Counted from the first letter of the stretch, positions 7,875-18,017 are shown. The stretch is DNA of 64,000 bases from Candidatus Gastranaerophilales bacterium (GCA_028693235.1 JAQUVW010000001.1:124001-188000); one strand, 5' to 3'. Notes: generated by a model not told the origin, from the sequence alone. Numbers and translations are program-made.

Positions 7875-9131
7875 ATGGGACAAACTTTAGTTGAGAAGAT
7901 TATATCTCGCCATGCAGGTCACGATGTTAAGCCTGGTGAGCTATGTATAGCAAAGATTGATGTTGCTGCGGTTCAAGACGGAACAGGCCCTTTGATGGTT
8001 CAAGAATTTAAAAAATTGGGTAAAAAAGAGCTTGCTAATCCAAGCCGTTCAATTTTGTTTATTGACCATGCTTGCCCGAGCCCCAGGAAAGAACTTTCAA
8101 ATTCGCATATGGTTTTGAGAGAATTTGCTAAAGAATATGGTGCGGTTTTGTCTGAGGGCGGAACCGGTGTTTGCCACCAACGCTTAGTTGAAGATTATGT
8201 AAATCCTGCTGAAATATTAGTCGGAGCAGACTCTCACACTTGTACTTCAGGTGCATTGGGTGCTTTTTCTACAGGCATGGGGTCTACTGATATTGCAGTT
8301 GCTATGGGGCTTGGAAAAACTTGGTTAAAAGTGCCTGCAACATTCAAAATTAAAGTAGAGGGTAATTTTCAAAAAAATGTGTATGCAAAAGACTTGATTT
8401 TGCATCTTATCGGTACGATTGGTGCTGATGGTGCTACCTATAAGGCTTTAGAGTTCTCAGGTTCAACTATTGAAAACATGACAATGGCAGATAGATTTAC
8501 TCTTGCAAATATGGCTGTTGAAGCAGGTGCAAAATGTGGACTATTCGCTACTGATGAAAAGACGAAAGCTTATTTAAAAGAACGTGGTAGAGAAGACAAA
8601 TTTGTTGAGTTGAAGCCTGATGCAGACGCAGTTTATGAAAAAGTTATAGAAATTGATGCTTCAAAAATTAAACCCACAGTTTCATGCCCACATACAGTTG
8701 ATAATACAAAATTAGCAGCTGAATTAGGTGACGTTAAAGTTCAACAAGTTTATATCGGAACTTGCACAAACGGCAGAATTGAAGATTTGAGGGTCGCTGC
8801 TGATATCTTAAAGGGTAAAAAAATTGCTGATGATTTAAGGCTAATCGTAACTCCAGCCTCAAGAGATGTTTTGAAACAGGCGTTAAAAGAAGGCTTAATT
8901 GATGTTTTTGTAGATTCAGGTGCTTCTGTTTGTGCCCCGGGTTGCGGACCTTGTGTTGGCGTACATGGAGGGATTTTGGGTGACGGTGAAGTTTGTTTGG
9001 CTACTCAAAACAGAAATTTCCAAGGAAGAATGGGTAATACAAACGGATTTATCTATCTTGCATCGCCTGCAACTGCTGCTTGTACAGCTTTAAAAGGTTA
9101 TATTGCAGACCCTCAACTAGAATTAGCATAG
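7875..9131 (+). CDS. leuC: 3-isopropylmalate dehydratase large subunit (aconitase family)
   Basis: This 418-residue subunit carries the catalytic [4Fe-4S] cluster. The ligands are the Cys of GTCTNGR and the two Cys of CAPGCGPCVG. Other family signatures are LFIDHACPSP and GADSHTCTSGALG. The length matches the short LeuC2/HacA type found in many bacteria and archaea, rather than the 465-residue enterobacterial LeuC. With LeuD it isomerises 2- to 3-isopropylmalate; related pairs act on homocitrate. It lies 70 bp after the synthase and 21 bp before leuD. Confidence 0.9.
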   Translation: MGQTLVEKIISRHAGHDVKPGELCIAKIDVAAVQDGTGPLMVQEFKKLGKKELANPSRSILFIDHACPSPRKELSNSHMVLREFAKEYGAVLSEGGTGVCHQRLVEDYVNPAEILVGADSHTCTSGALGAFSTGMGSTDIAVAMGLGKTWLKVPATFKIKVEGNFQKNVYAKDLILHLIGTIGADGATYKALEFSGSTIENMTMADRFTLANMAVEAGAKCGLFATDEKTKAYLKERGREDKFVELKPDADAVYEKVIEIDASKIKPTVSCPHTVDNTKLAAELGDVKVQQVYIGTCTNGRIEDLRVAADILKGKKIADDLRLIVTPASRDVLKQALKEGLIDVFVDSGASVCAPGCGPCVGVHGGILGDGEVCLATQNRNFQGRMGNTNGFIYLASPATAACTALKGYIADPQLELA

Positions 9132-9152
9132 ATTACAAAGGAGAAAATAAAA

Positions 9153-9653
9153 ATGACTTTAGAAGGAAAAGCATGGAAATTTCCTGACAATATATCAACT
9201 GACCATATTGCACCTGGACGCTTGTTCCACTTGCGTTCTAATCTTCCGGAACTGGCAAAACACGTTTTGGAAGATGCAGATGCTGAATTTGCTTCAAAAA
9301 TGAGCAAAGGCGATTTCGTTGTTGCCGGCAATAATTTTGGGCTCGGTTCATCAAGAGAACACGCTCCTCAAATTATTAAAATTGCAGGTGTAAGTGCAGT
9401 TATTGCCAAATCTTTTGCCCGCATTTTCTACAGAAATGCCATAAATATCGGGTTGTTGCTTCTTGAAGCTGATACTGACAAAATTGATGCAGGCGATGAG
9501 CTCCAAGTGGACATAAAATCAGGCGTAATCAAAGATTTAACCAAAAATATTGAATTATCTTTTACTCCGCTTCCTGATGTTATGATAAAACTACTCCAAG
9601 ATGGCGGTTTGATTGAACATATCAAAAAAAATGGTGATTTTAAATTAGTCTAA
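9153..9653 (+). CDS. leuD: 3-isopropylmalate dehydratase small subunit
   Basis: This 166-residue subunit has the swivel-domain signature NNFGLGSSREHAP near residue 63, which binds substrate, and the early segment DNISTDHIAPGR. The length is typical of the LeuD2 type. It pairs with the preceding leuC, with a strong AAAGGAG ribosome site between them. It is the last gene of the operon. Only a weak imperfect hairpin follows, so the terminator is not clear. Confidence 0.92.
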   Translation: MTLEGKAWKFPDNISTDHIAPGRLFHLRSNLPELAKHVLEDADAEFASKMSKGDFVVAGNNFGLGSSREHAPQIIKIAGVSAVIAKSFARIFYRNAINIGLLLLEADTDKIDAGDELQVDIKSGVIKDLTKNIELSFTPLPDVMIKLLQDGGLIEHIKKNGDFKLV

Positions 9654-9795
9654 AAAGTGTATAGAATAAGCATTTCTCATACTTTTATTGGATGGTTTAG
9701 TCCTCTAAAATTCACCTTTAGGTTGATGTTTTAATCACTAAATTTTGCGACAATAAACTCGTTCGAGAGAAATTATTTAAGAGAGTTTTACCTCA

Positions 9796-9930
9796 ATGAA
9801 TTTAAATGAGAAATGTTTATTAGACTATCTGCAAAATCCTGATGAGCTTGCAAATTTGACGGCAATTTTAGAAGAGAACATTAATTTTATTAAAAATTCA
9901 ATTGTAAATAATGTTGCCCCTTCTACCTAA
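9796..9930 (+). CDS. Small protein of 44 aa, unknown
   Basis: A short frame runs from ATG 9796 to TAA 9930. It is preceded by AAGAGAG, a fair ribosome site. The peptide begins MNLNEKCLLDYLQNPDEL and is acidic and helical in pattern, with no membrane segment. It sits 14 bp before the CHASE2-GGDEF gene and could be cotranscribed. I recognise no family. The stretch 9654-9795 shows no other gene. Confidence 0.4.
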   Translation: MNLNEKCLLDYLQNPDELANLTAILEENINFIKNSIVNNVAPST

Positions 9931-9944
9931 TTAGTATAAGTAGT

Positions 9945-11840
9945 ATGAGTTTTGGATTGGTTATGAAAAAAATAATATCTTTTTTGAAAAAGAATAAAGC
10001 CATTATTTTTCAATGGTTTTTGTTTGCTTTTATGCTTTTAATTGTTATGGTTGTTTTCAATAAAACAAGCACAAAAAATTTCTTTTTGTCTATGGAATTA
10101 AAATCATTTGATTTAAGGCAAATGATTATCGCAGAACATAAAAAAACCAACAAAGATATAGTTATCGTGACAGTTGACGATGCAAGTTATGAGTATTTGC
10201 TAAATCATTATGGAGAATGGCCAGTCCCAAGAGGCGTTTATGCTGATTTCGTAAATTATGTCGAGGCTCAAAAACCTACTGTTGTGGCATTTGATTTGTT
10301 GTTTTTGAAATCTTTCAGAAGCTCAATAGAAAGTGACCGCCAGTTAGTAAAAGTGTTCAAAAAATATGACAATTTATACACGGCGATGAATTTTGATGAC
10401 CAACCTATTGAAATAAGAACGCCTGTAGAACTTCCTGCTAAATTAAAATCAAATGTGAAAATAGAATCGCCAATTTTCCGGCCTTATGTTTTCCAAAATT
10501 GCCGCTCAATCATGAACGACATAATGTCCGTTACTTCCAATATCGGTCAGATTAATACTGTAAAATCAGATGACGGCGTAAATAGATTGGCTCCATTGAT
10601 TGTCGGTTATCCTGAGTATGACAGGGCTGCTTTAAAATCAGGTGAAATGAAACCAATTAAAACAGATTTATATCCCTATATGACTTTGAAAGTTGCTCAA
10701 AGATATTTAAAAGACAAAGAAGGCATTGATACTGATAAATTGGTTGTTGATAAAGATAATAATCTCTTGATGGGCAATCGTAAAATACCAATGTTTCCTG
10801 ATTCTCAAGTCGTTTTGAATTGGTATGGTGAAAGCGGGCTTAAGGCAAATAAAACTTTTACATATGTTCCTTTTTGGAAAGTGTTAGAAACAATGAACGG
10901 CAATACTCACAATTCTTTGCCTAAGGATTATTTCAAAGGAAAAGTCGTTTATTTCGGCACAAGCGTTGTTTCTTTGTCTGATATCAAAGTTGTCCCAACA
11001 GAAAAGTATCTTCCCGGTGTTGAGCTCCATGCTACATTGTTGAATAATATAATAGACAATTCTATAATCAAAGCATTTTCACCCACTTTTAATATTGCAA
11101 TCACAATGGTTGTGTCTGTTTTGGTCGGGCTTGTTGTCTATTTTACAGCTTCAATATTTACCTCATTGCTCGCAGCAATGGCGATAATCCTTACATATTT
11201 AGTAATCGCAACTTACGGAATGTATTATTTTAACATTTGGCTATGGGTTGCATCTCCTATCGGAGGTTCTATATTGGCATTTATACTTGCTTATATCGTC
11301 AAGTATATAGTTAAATCAAGAGATTTTGAATATACATACAAGCTTGCAACCACTGATGGTTTGACAGAGCTTTACAATCATAGATTTTTCCAAGAACAAA
11401 TGATTATGAATATTGATTATTCAAAACGTTCAGGACAAAAGTTTTCTTTGATTTTGATTGATATCGATTTCTTTAAAAAGTTTAATGATACTTATGGGCA
11501 TCAAGCCGGTGATGCTGTTTTAAAACAAGTTGCCCAAACTTTGAAAAAAACAGTTAGAAGCTCTGATATAGTTTGCCGTTACGGCGGTGAGGAAATGTCA
11601 ATAATTCTGCGTGATACGGATAAAGAAGAAGCAAAAATTACCGCTCAGAAAGTATGCGATGCTGTTGCTAACAGAATGTTTAAGCTTGGACCTAATTTAG
11701 AAAGACATGTTACGATTAGTTTAGGCGTTTCGACTTATCCGGAGAACGGTATTACCCCAACAGAGCTTATAGAATTTGCAGATAAAGGTTTATATTCTGC
11801 TAAAGAAAATGGTAGAAACCAAGTAGGTTGTATAGATTAG
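9945..11840 (+). CDS. CHASE2-domain diguanylate cyclase
   Basis: This inner-membrane receptor has 631 residues. A membrane helix (about 19-41) is followed by an extracytoplasmic CHASE2 sensor (FDLRQMIIAE, IVIVTVDDAS, EWPVPRGVYADFV, VVAFDLLF). Three more helices (about 380-450) and a C-terminal GGDEF domain follow. The cyclase domain has TTDGLTELYNHRFF, an RSSD inhibitory I-site and the active-site loop RYGGEEM. Met replaces the usual Phe, but the catalytic GGEE is intact, so c-di-GMP synthesis is likely. The ligand is unknown. The start is either ATG 9945 or ATG 9963; neither has a strong ribosome site. Confidence 0.88.
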   Translation: MSFGLVMKKIISFLKKNKAIIFQWFLFAFMLLIVMVVFNKTSTKNFFLSMELKSFDLRQMIIAEHKKTNKDIVIVTVDDASYEYLLNHYGEWPVPRGVYADFVNYVEAQKPTVVAFDLLFLKSFRSSIESDRQLVKVFKKYDNLYTAMNFDDQPIEIRTPVELPAKLKSNVKIESPIFRPYVFQNCRSIMNDIMSVTSNIGQINTVKSDDGVNRLAPLIVGYPEYDRAALKSGEMKPIKTDLYPYMTLKVAQRYLKDKEGIDTDKLVVDKDNNLLMGNRKIPMFPDSQVVLNWYGESGLKANKTFTYVPFWKVLETMNGNTHNSLPKDYFKGKVVYFGTSVVSLSDIKVVPTEKYLPGVELHATLLNNIIDNSIIKAFSPTFNIAITMVVSVLVGLVVYFTASIFTSLLAAMAIILTYLVIATYGMYYFNIWLWVASPIGGSILAFILAYIVKYIVKSRDFEYTYKLATTDGLTELYNHRFFQEQMIMNIDYSKRSGQKFSLILIDIDFFKKFNDTYGHQAGDAVLKQVAQTLKKTVRSSDIVCRYGGEEMSIILRDTDKEEAKITAQKVCDAVANRMFKLGPNLERHVTISLGVSTYPENGITPTELIEFADKGLYSAKENGRNQVGCID

Positions 11841-11853
11841 CATAAAACCATTG

Positions 11854-11889
11854 AAAAGAGAGCCCCTTATTTCTAAGGAGCTCTCTCTT
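11854..11889. terminator. Bidirectional terminator
   Basis: A long hairpin (AAGAGAGC with CCTTA-TTTC-TAAGG inside) lies between two converging genes. The T tract is better on the minus strand (TTTTC). Confidence 0.8.
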
Positions 11890-11908
11890 AAGTTTATTAA
11901 GGTATCAT

Positions 11909-13696
11909 CTATTCAGCTACGAAAATGTTACCTTTAGCAATTGTTACGCCAAGTTCGTTTTTGAAGTTTTCAAAATCGCCTCTAGCTTTATCTGATTGGA
12001 ATACGATGCTGTTTTTAGAGTCAACGTTTTTATCAAAGTCTTTCAAGATAAATTCAGGTACGCCATAGAATTTATTTTCAGTTCCTGTGCCTTTTGTTTT
12101 TGTTTCGTGGGCAACATCTTTGATAACTTTCAAATATGCTTCAGCAGTTCCGATATCATCCCAGAATGCAAGTTGTCCGTCAGCTCTTTGAAGTGGAACT
12201 GTATAAACTTTCATCGGTTTGCCGTCTTCTGTCAACAATTTACCTTCGTTACAAAGATTAACGATTTTAGGCATTACGTTAGCACCCAAACCAGCTTTTT
12301 CTTTGCTGTCACGTAAAACTTGAACAGCTTCTTTGCTCATAAGGTACATGCCCGGGTTAGCTAAGAATTTGTCGCCGTTAGGGTCTTTTGCTGTTTGAGC
12401 TTGAACGAATTCTTCCATTGCTGCTTCATATTCTTCATCAGAGTTGAAAGAAGCAGGTTCAGGTGATTTGTCAGTATATTTAGGTTTTTCAACGAATGCT
12501 TTGATTTGAGCTCTGCCTTCATCATCTGTTTCAACACCGAGTAAGCCGAAAGATTTAGCTCTATTAGCGTCAACAGGGTAATATGGAATAATTAGAGCTG
12601 CTTCCGGATATTCTTTTAATGCGTGGTAAGCTCTTGTAATATCTGCGTTTGTGAAGATATCAGCGTTTAGTACGATTAAATCTTTATCAGGAGAAATTAC
12701 ATCTTTTTCAATTCCTTCAGCCAAAGCACCGCCATCAGATTTATATTTTCCGACGTGTTTAACGTTGTCGCCGTCGATTTCACCGTTTTGGCTCAAGTAA
12801 GTTATATTATCTTTGCCGTGACCTTCGATTATTCCTGCAGAAGCTGCCATGTTCAATGATGTTCCGATAATTCTGCATTCGTTAGCTGTTGGAAGGATGT
12901 ATGAGGGTTTGTTTTCTTTATCTCTTGTAAGGTTGTATAATCTTTCACCGAAGCCACCGGCAGGGATTGCTAAAGTAGGTTCATTTGCTACTACATCATC
13001 AACGTAGGCTCCTTTAGTCATTTTGTCAGGGATATCAGAACCCAAATATAAATCTACTGCATTTTGAGTTCTTGGTTCTTTATTTAATGTTGAAATTGCA
13101 ACATTTCCCTTAAATGCAATTCCGTTGTTGCGGACGATTTGTTCTGTTTTTCCATCAGGTGAATATATTTTTCCCGGCATTACAAGGCTAAAATCGTCTG
13201 TTTGAATTTCACTGCCTGCAAGCATCTTTAATTTTGTGTCGCCTAAAGACGGATGTTTAACAGTAACTTCAGGCATGAATTTACCTTGTTTATAAGTTAA
13301 TTGAGGAATTTCTGCTTCGTTTTTAACTGTTGCGATAAACAAGTTTTGTTTTGTGTCGTTTGTGATTGTATATTGAGTTGTTTCTTTGCCAACTCTTTTT
13401 CTTACATTTAGCCCGTTTGCATTTAAGTGTTTTTTACCTTCAGGCATGTCAGTCAATCCGATGTGCAAATTGTTATCTAACTTTGTAATGTCGTCAATTC
13501 TTATTTCTTTATCTCCGATATATTTTGAAATATCAGCACCTTTAAAATTCATCAAATATGAATTTGCACCAGGCATTTGGTTCAAGTTCACTTCTTTTTG
13601 TGGAGCTTGAGGAGTTTGGGGTTGAGGAGCTTGTGTTTGCTCGTTTTTAATTGCTTTTACATTGTCATTAATGTTTTGTACAGCTGAAATTCTCAT
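11909..13696 (-). CDS. Nucleotidyltransferase with a long N-terminal extension
   Basis: This protein has 595 residues from ATG 13696, which has GGAAAG seven bases upstream; upstream in-frame starts lack this spacing. The C-terminal part, from about residue 245, is a sugar-phosphate nucleotidyltransferase: IPAGGFGERL is the nucleotide-binding signature, LNADIF marks the metal-binding Asp, and FVEKPK is the sugar-site motif. It resembles glucose-1-phosphate adenylyl- or mannose-1-phosphate guanylyltransferases. The first 240 residues are unusual: a Gln/Pro-rich linker, then LMNFKGADIS, then a beta-rich region not recognised. There is no signal peptide. It probably makes nucleotide sugars, but the sugar cannot be told. 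Confidence 0.75.
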   Translation of the reverse strand: MRISAVQNINDNVKAIKNEQTQAPQPQTPQAPQKEVNLNQMPGANSYLMNFKGADISKYIGDKEIRIDDITKLDNNLHIGLTDMPEGKKHLNANGLNVRKRVGKETTQYTITNDTKQNLFIATVKNEAEIPQLTYKQGKFMPEVTVKHPSLGDTKLKMLAGSEIQTDDFSLVMPGKIYSPDGKTEQIVRNNGIAFKGNVAISTLNKEPRTQNAVDLYLGSDIPDKMTKGAYVDDVVANEPTLAIPAGGFGERLYNLTRDKENKPSYILPTANECRIIGTSLNMAASAGIIEGHGKDNITYLSQNGEIDGDNVKHVGKYKSDGGALAEGIEKDVISPDKDLIVLNADIFTNADITRAYHALKEYPEAALIIPYYPVDANRAKSFGLLGVETDDEGRAQIKAFVEKPKYTDKSPEPASFNSDEEYEAAMEEFVQAQTAKDPNGDKFLANPGMYLMSKEAVQVLRDSKEKAGLGANVMPKIVNLCNEGKLLTEDGKPMKVYTVPLQRADGQLAFWDDIGTAEAYLKVIKDVAHETKTKGTGTENKFYGVPEFILKDFDKNVDSKNSIVFQSDKARGDFENFKNELGVTIAKGNIFVAE

Positions 13697-13786
13697 AGTC
13701 ATTCTTTCCAATCTTATCTAAATTTTAACTAATAATAAACACGTTACGTTTAATATTAAAATCGGACAAAAATAAAAGTGCTATAT

Positions 13787-13815
13787 TTGTTAATAAATGT
13801 AACAAAAACTATACA
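13787..13815 (+). promoter_or_regulatory. Possible promoter with inverted repeat
   Basis: TTGTTA (13787-13792) and TATACA (13810-13815) are 17 bases apart, upstream of the gene at 13901. TTGTTA also pairs with TAACAA at 13800-13805 in an inverted repeat, which may be an operator. Confidence 0.35.
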
Positions 13816-13900
13816 ATATTGGACATTTTCCTAAAGGTAGTTAAAAACAATACCGATAAGTAATATGTGAGCAAACACGAAAATAGATTAGGAGTATTAG

Positions 13901-14302
13901 ATGGCAAACAATATCAACCCGATTAACATTAACACAAATGCTGTTAATTATTCACAAATCTCACAATATGAGAAAAAAGATGGAGCAGTAAAAGATTCCG
14001 AAAAGAAAGCACAACCGCAAGTAGATAAAAAAGATGTTGCAGCTAGTGATGTGCTAAATTATATGGCGGCTCAAAATATTGATATTCAGCCTGCCAAAGT
14101 TCAACGTACCCTTGATGTTTCAAAATATGTTTCTAAAGACCAAGCAGATAGAATTGCGGGTTTTGTTCAAGGTTTTGAAGCTGAAGTTGAAAAAGGATTG
14201 TTGAACTTTAATAAAGAATTTCCTCAAGCAGGGGTTTCTGATGATGTCAAAATGAATTTGGCAGTTGAAATGTTCAACCGTAACAATATGCAAAACGCAT
14301 AG
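13901..14302 (+). CDS. Hypothetical protein, 133 aa
   Basis: This is a soluble, mostly helical protein. The N-terminus is Asn-rich (MANNINPININTNAVNYS), followed by a charged Lys-rich linker and a helical C-terminal domain from about residue 48 (KKDVAASDVLNYMAAQNIDI). A TAGGAG ribosome site precedes ATG 13901, and a clean terminator follows, so it is a single-gene unit. It is transcribed divergently from the nucleotidyltransferase gene. The Asn-rich start resembles the N-termini of other unknown proteins in this window. I do not recognise the family. Confidence 0.75.
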   Translation: MANNINPININTNAVNYSQISQYEKKDGAVKDSEKKAQPQVDKKDVAASDVLNYMAAQNIDIQPAKVQRTLDVSKYVSKDQADRIAGFVQGFEAEVEKGLLNFNKEFPQAGVSDDVKMNLAVEMFNRNNMQNA

Positions 14303-14368
14303 AATTTTCATCGAAACGTAAAAAGATTAATACTCCTCCGACTCCATATTATTGTTTGTTATTTTTTC

Positions 14369-14392
14369 AAGCCGCCTAGAGCGGCTTTTATT
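14369..14392 (+). terminator. Terminator after the 133-aa gene
   Basis: AAGCCGC-CTAGA-GCGGCTT is a 7-bp GC-rich stem followed by TTATTTAT. Confidence 0.85.
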
Positions 14393-14397
14393 TATGT

Positions 14398-14403
14398 TAA
14401 AAT
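14398..14403 (+). promoter_or_regulatory. -10 box, predicted leaderless start
   Basis: TAAAAT lies six bases before GTG 14410, and no ribosome site is present. It abuts the T tract of the preceding terminator. No good -35 box is seen 17 bases upstream. Confidence 0.4.
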
Positions 14404-14409
14404 TGTGAC

Positions 14410-15960
14410 GTGAATAAGAAAAATATTTATATATTTATAGCTTTTTTAATATTTGGCGGAATTGTCAGCGTGTCACTTGGTCTTGGAAACTCTGAATATG
14501 ATATGCTTAATTATCATTTCTATAGCCCGTTTGCTCTGCTGACAAATCGAATTGGCTATGATATTTTTCCCGCAGGAGTCAGGTCTTATTTTAATCCAAT
14601 AGCTGATATTCCTTTTTATTATTTGGTTAAATATTTTAATAATTATCCTTATTTCATAGCATTTATACAAGGTCTTTATTATGGTTTCTTCTGTTTTGTT
14701 GTATATTTACTTTCAAAATTGTATTTTCGGTCGAAATTTTTATGTTGCTTGAGTGTATTTTTTGCAGGCTCAAGCATGTTGTTGTTGGCAATGACAGGTT
14801 GCAGTTTTATAGATATTCAATTGTCGGCTTTAATTCTTTTAGGGTTTTATTTTTTAGTTAAAAATATTCATCAAGAAAAAAACTTTATATTTTCGGGGCT
14901 TTCTATGGGAATTGCATTAGGGCTCAAGTTAGCTTTTTTTCCTTATATTTTAGCTGTTTTATTTATTCTTTTTATCTTGCGAAAGAAGATTGGGTTTAAA
15001 AATATAATTACTTTTTTGATATCTTTTTCAATCCCGTTTCTTTTATTAGGTGGAAGCTGGATGGCATATATATGGATTAAGTTCCATAATCCATTTTTTC
15101 CTTGTTTTAACGGAGTATTTAACTCAGAATATTATTCGACTAATACTGTTTATAGCCAGATTTACGATGAATATAAAGATAAATCTGCTATTTTGAACTT
15201 TTTAAAGTTTCCGATAAAATTTTCGAAAAGTGGTTTATGGAATAATTGGATGTTCTATAATTTAACAGATTTTAAATTTTTAACCGCATGTATTTGTTCT
15301 GTTCTTTTTATATTTTTTAAAAAAGGATTTCGTTCTAAGTTTTTAGTGGCATTTTGGTTGATTTCATATATATTGTGCGTTGTTAGTTTTTCTTATTATA
15401 GATTTTTTATTCCTTTATTAGGTTTGTCAGGAATAATTGTTTTGAAATCTTGTAGTGCAATCTTTCAAAAATATCATAAAGAAAATTATTTCAAGCCATT
15501 CATAATTGTTTTGTTTGTTTTGTTAACAGTTACGTTGAGTTTTCCTCTTTATCCAGAGAGGGACAGAGCTTCAACAAAATTTTTATTTGTGAATGATGCC
15601 CATATTGAATCAAATTCATTGGTATTATTGGGAAGTGAATCTACGTCTTTTATTATTCCTTTTCAAAATCCTAAGGCTAGATATGTCAATATGATAATTC
15701 CAAAAGATATAAAATTAGAAAAAACATGTTGGGAACCTGTTTTTTATGTCTATTCTGATTATTATGAAAAAAGGATAAGAGAGTATGCAAAATTTGCTCC
15801 TCATGTTTATTTTATATATCGGGCTTCTAATACTCTTGTTGACAGGTCTTTATACGAAAAGTGTCTGAACTTTTACGGGGTTAATATAGATTTTACAAAA
15901 TCCACATATATAGCAGAAGTTCCGGGAGGGCATATTTTTTATATAGTAAAACTAAAATAA
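14410..15960 (+). CDS. Multi-pass membrane protein, GT-C glycosyltransferase-like
   Basis: This 516-residue protein starts at GTG and has about ten membrane helices, followed by a C-terminal soluble domain from about residue 390. The first extracytoplasmic loop has GNSEYDMLNYHFYSPFALL. An acidic residue at this position, between helices 1 and 2, is typical of GT-C enzymes that use lipid-linked sugars. The overall plan fits that fold, but I cannot assign a substrate. It lies alone between two terminators. The membrane protein at 19157 has a similar plan. Both are likely envelope-glycan genes, by inference only. Confidence 0.6.
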   Translation: MNKKNIYIFIAFLIFGGIVSVSLGLGNSEYDMLNYHFYSPFALLTNRIGYDIFPAGVRSYFNPIADIPFYYLVKYFNNYPYFIAFIQGLYYGFFCFVVYLLSKLYFRSKFLCCLSVFFAGSSMLLLAMTGCSFIDIQLSALILLGFYFLVKNIHQEKNFIFSGLSMGIALGLKLAFFPYILAVLFILFILRKKIGFKNIITFLISFSIPFLLLGGSWMAYIWIKFHNPFFPCFNGVFNSEYYSTNTVYSQIYDEYKDKSAILNFLKFPIKFSKSGLWNNWMFYNLTDFKFLTACICSVLFIFFKKGFRSKFLVAFWLISYILCVVSFSYYRFFIPLLGLSGIIVLKSCSAIFQKYHKENYFKPFIIVLFVLLTVTLSFPLYPERDRASTKFLFVNDAHIESNSLVLLGSESTSFIIPFQNPKARYVNMIIPKDIKLEKTCWEPVFYVYSDYYEKRIREYAKFAPHVYFIYRASNTLVDRSLYEKCLNFYGVNIDFTKSTYIAEVPGGHIFYIVKLK

Positions 15961-15988
15961 AAAGGGAAGCTTTTGACTTCCCTTTTTT
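15961..15988. terminator. Bidirectional terminator
   Basis: AAAGGGAAG-CTTTTGA-CTTCCCTTTTTT lies between the converging membrane-protein and ilvC genes, with A and T tracts on both sides. Confidence 0.9.
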
Positions 15989-16006
15989 ATTAGAAATATA
16001 AAGTTA

Positions 16007-17056
<1,050 letters not shown>

Positions 17057-17084
17057 TTACTTAAACCTCACGGCTATTTTATCA

Positions 17085-17103
17085 CAAATAATGCCATTAT
17101 TTG
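17085..17103. promoter_or_regulatory. Perfect 19-bp palindrome, operator candidate
   Basis: CAAATAATG-C-CATTATTTG lies between the divergent ilvC and hydrolase genes, 41 bp from the ilvC start and 23 bp from the hydrolase start. The size and symmetry suit a dimeric repressor site that could control both genes. Confidence 0.5.
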
Positions 17104-17113
17104 CAAATTTTGT

Positions 17114-17119
17114 TATAAT
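17114..17119 (+). promoter_or_regulatory. -10 box, predicted leaderless start
   Basis: A perfect TATAAT lies seven bases (CTTAACT) before ATG 17127, with no ribosome site. No clear -35 box is present. Confidence 0.5.
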
Positions 17120-17126
17120 CTTAACT

Positions 17127-18017
17127 ATGGACGCTATTTTGTATGTTTTTTTCATTTTTACAAAGGTAATTTACATAATTTTGCATGTTTTTATGCCTAA
17201 AAACGGATTTTTTTGGAAAAAACTCAAGTTAAAAATTGAAAATCGATTAATATTTTCGCCCAGAGGCGGGAGAAGATATCCTGTTTTGCCTACATTAAAG
17301 AAAAAGATTGAGATAAAAAGGCTTATAACGAATGATTGCGTGAAGTTGCATATATGGTTTGTTTCGCCTAGTGATGACTATCCTGTTGTTGTTTTTTGTC
17401 ATGGTAAGTCTGAAAGTATTACAAAGTGGCAAAATGTTTTGTTGTTCCTTGAAGAAATGGGCTACGGTGTTTTGATGCTTTCATATAGAGGGCATTATAA
17501 AAGTGCGGGGCTTCCTTCTGAGGCGGGGCTTTATAGTGATGCTGATGCTGCAGTAGAGTTTTTGAAATCCAAGGGTGTAAAAGAGCATGAAATCATTTTT
17601 TGGGGACGTTCATTGGGCTCGGCGGTCGCTTGTGAGATGGCTGTAAGGTACAATCTGGGGGCTGTTATTTTAGAAAGTGCAATACTTGATATGCCGTCTG
17701 CTTCTTTAGAAATGTGTCGATTTTATTTGCAAAGAAAGCATTTACGTCTTACAGAGTTTGTGCTGACGGATTTAATGAAACGGTTGGATTTTATTCAAAA
17801 ATTCGATAATTATCGAAAGCTCCAAAAAATAAAATGCCCGATTTTGCTTTTACATTCAAAAAATGATTTGAAAGTTCCTTATAAAACAGCGATAAAATTA
17901 AGTAAAACAAACCCGAATATCGAATTCTTTTTATGTGAAGATGGTTCGCATCAGTCGAATGGTTGGTGTTTTAATAAAATTAAAAATTTCTTATCTTCTT
18001 TAACTTTAAAAATCTAG
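17127..18017 (+). CDS. Alpha/beta hydrolase, membrane-anchored
   Basis: This protein has 296 residues from ATG 17127. An upstream in-frame start at 17091 would place the TATAAT box inside the gene, so the later start is preferred. One N-terminal membrane helix (about 3-22) is followed by a serine-hydrolase domain. The oxyanion segment is VVVFCHGKSE, the nucleophile elbow is GRSLG, the likely acid is Asp in LLHSKNDLKVP, and the His is in EDGSHQS. It resembles the BEM46/YjfP group. The substrate is unknown. It is followed closely by the methyltransferase gene. Confidence 0.8.
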   Translation: MDAILYVFFIFTKVIYIILHVFMPKNGFFWKKLKLKIENRLIFSPRGGRRYPVLPTLKKKIEIKRLITNDCVKLHIWFVSPSDDYPVVVFCHGKSESITKWQNVLLFLEEMGYGVLMLSYRGHYKSAGLPSEAGLYSDADAAVEFLKSKGVKEHEIIFWGRSLGSAVACEMAVRYNLGAVILESAILDMPSASLEMCRFYLQRKHLRLTEFVLTDLMKRLDFIQKFDNYRKLQKIKCPILLLHSKNDLKVPYKTAIKLSKTNPNIEFFLCEDGSHQSNGWCFNKIKNFLSSLTLKI

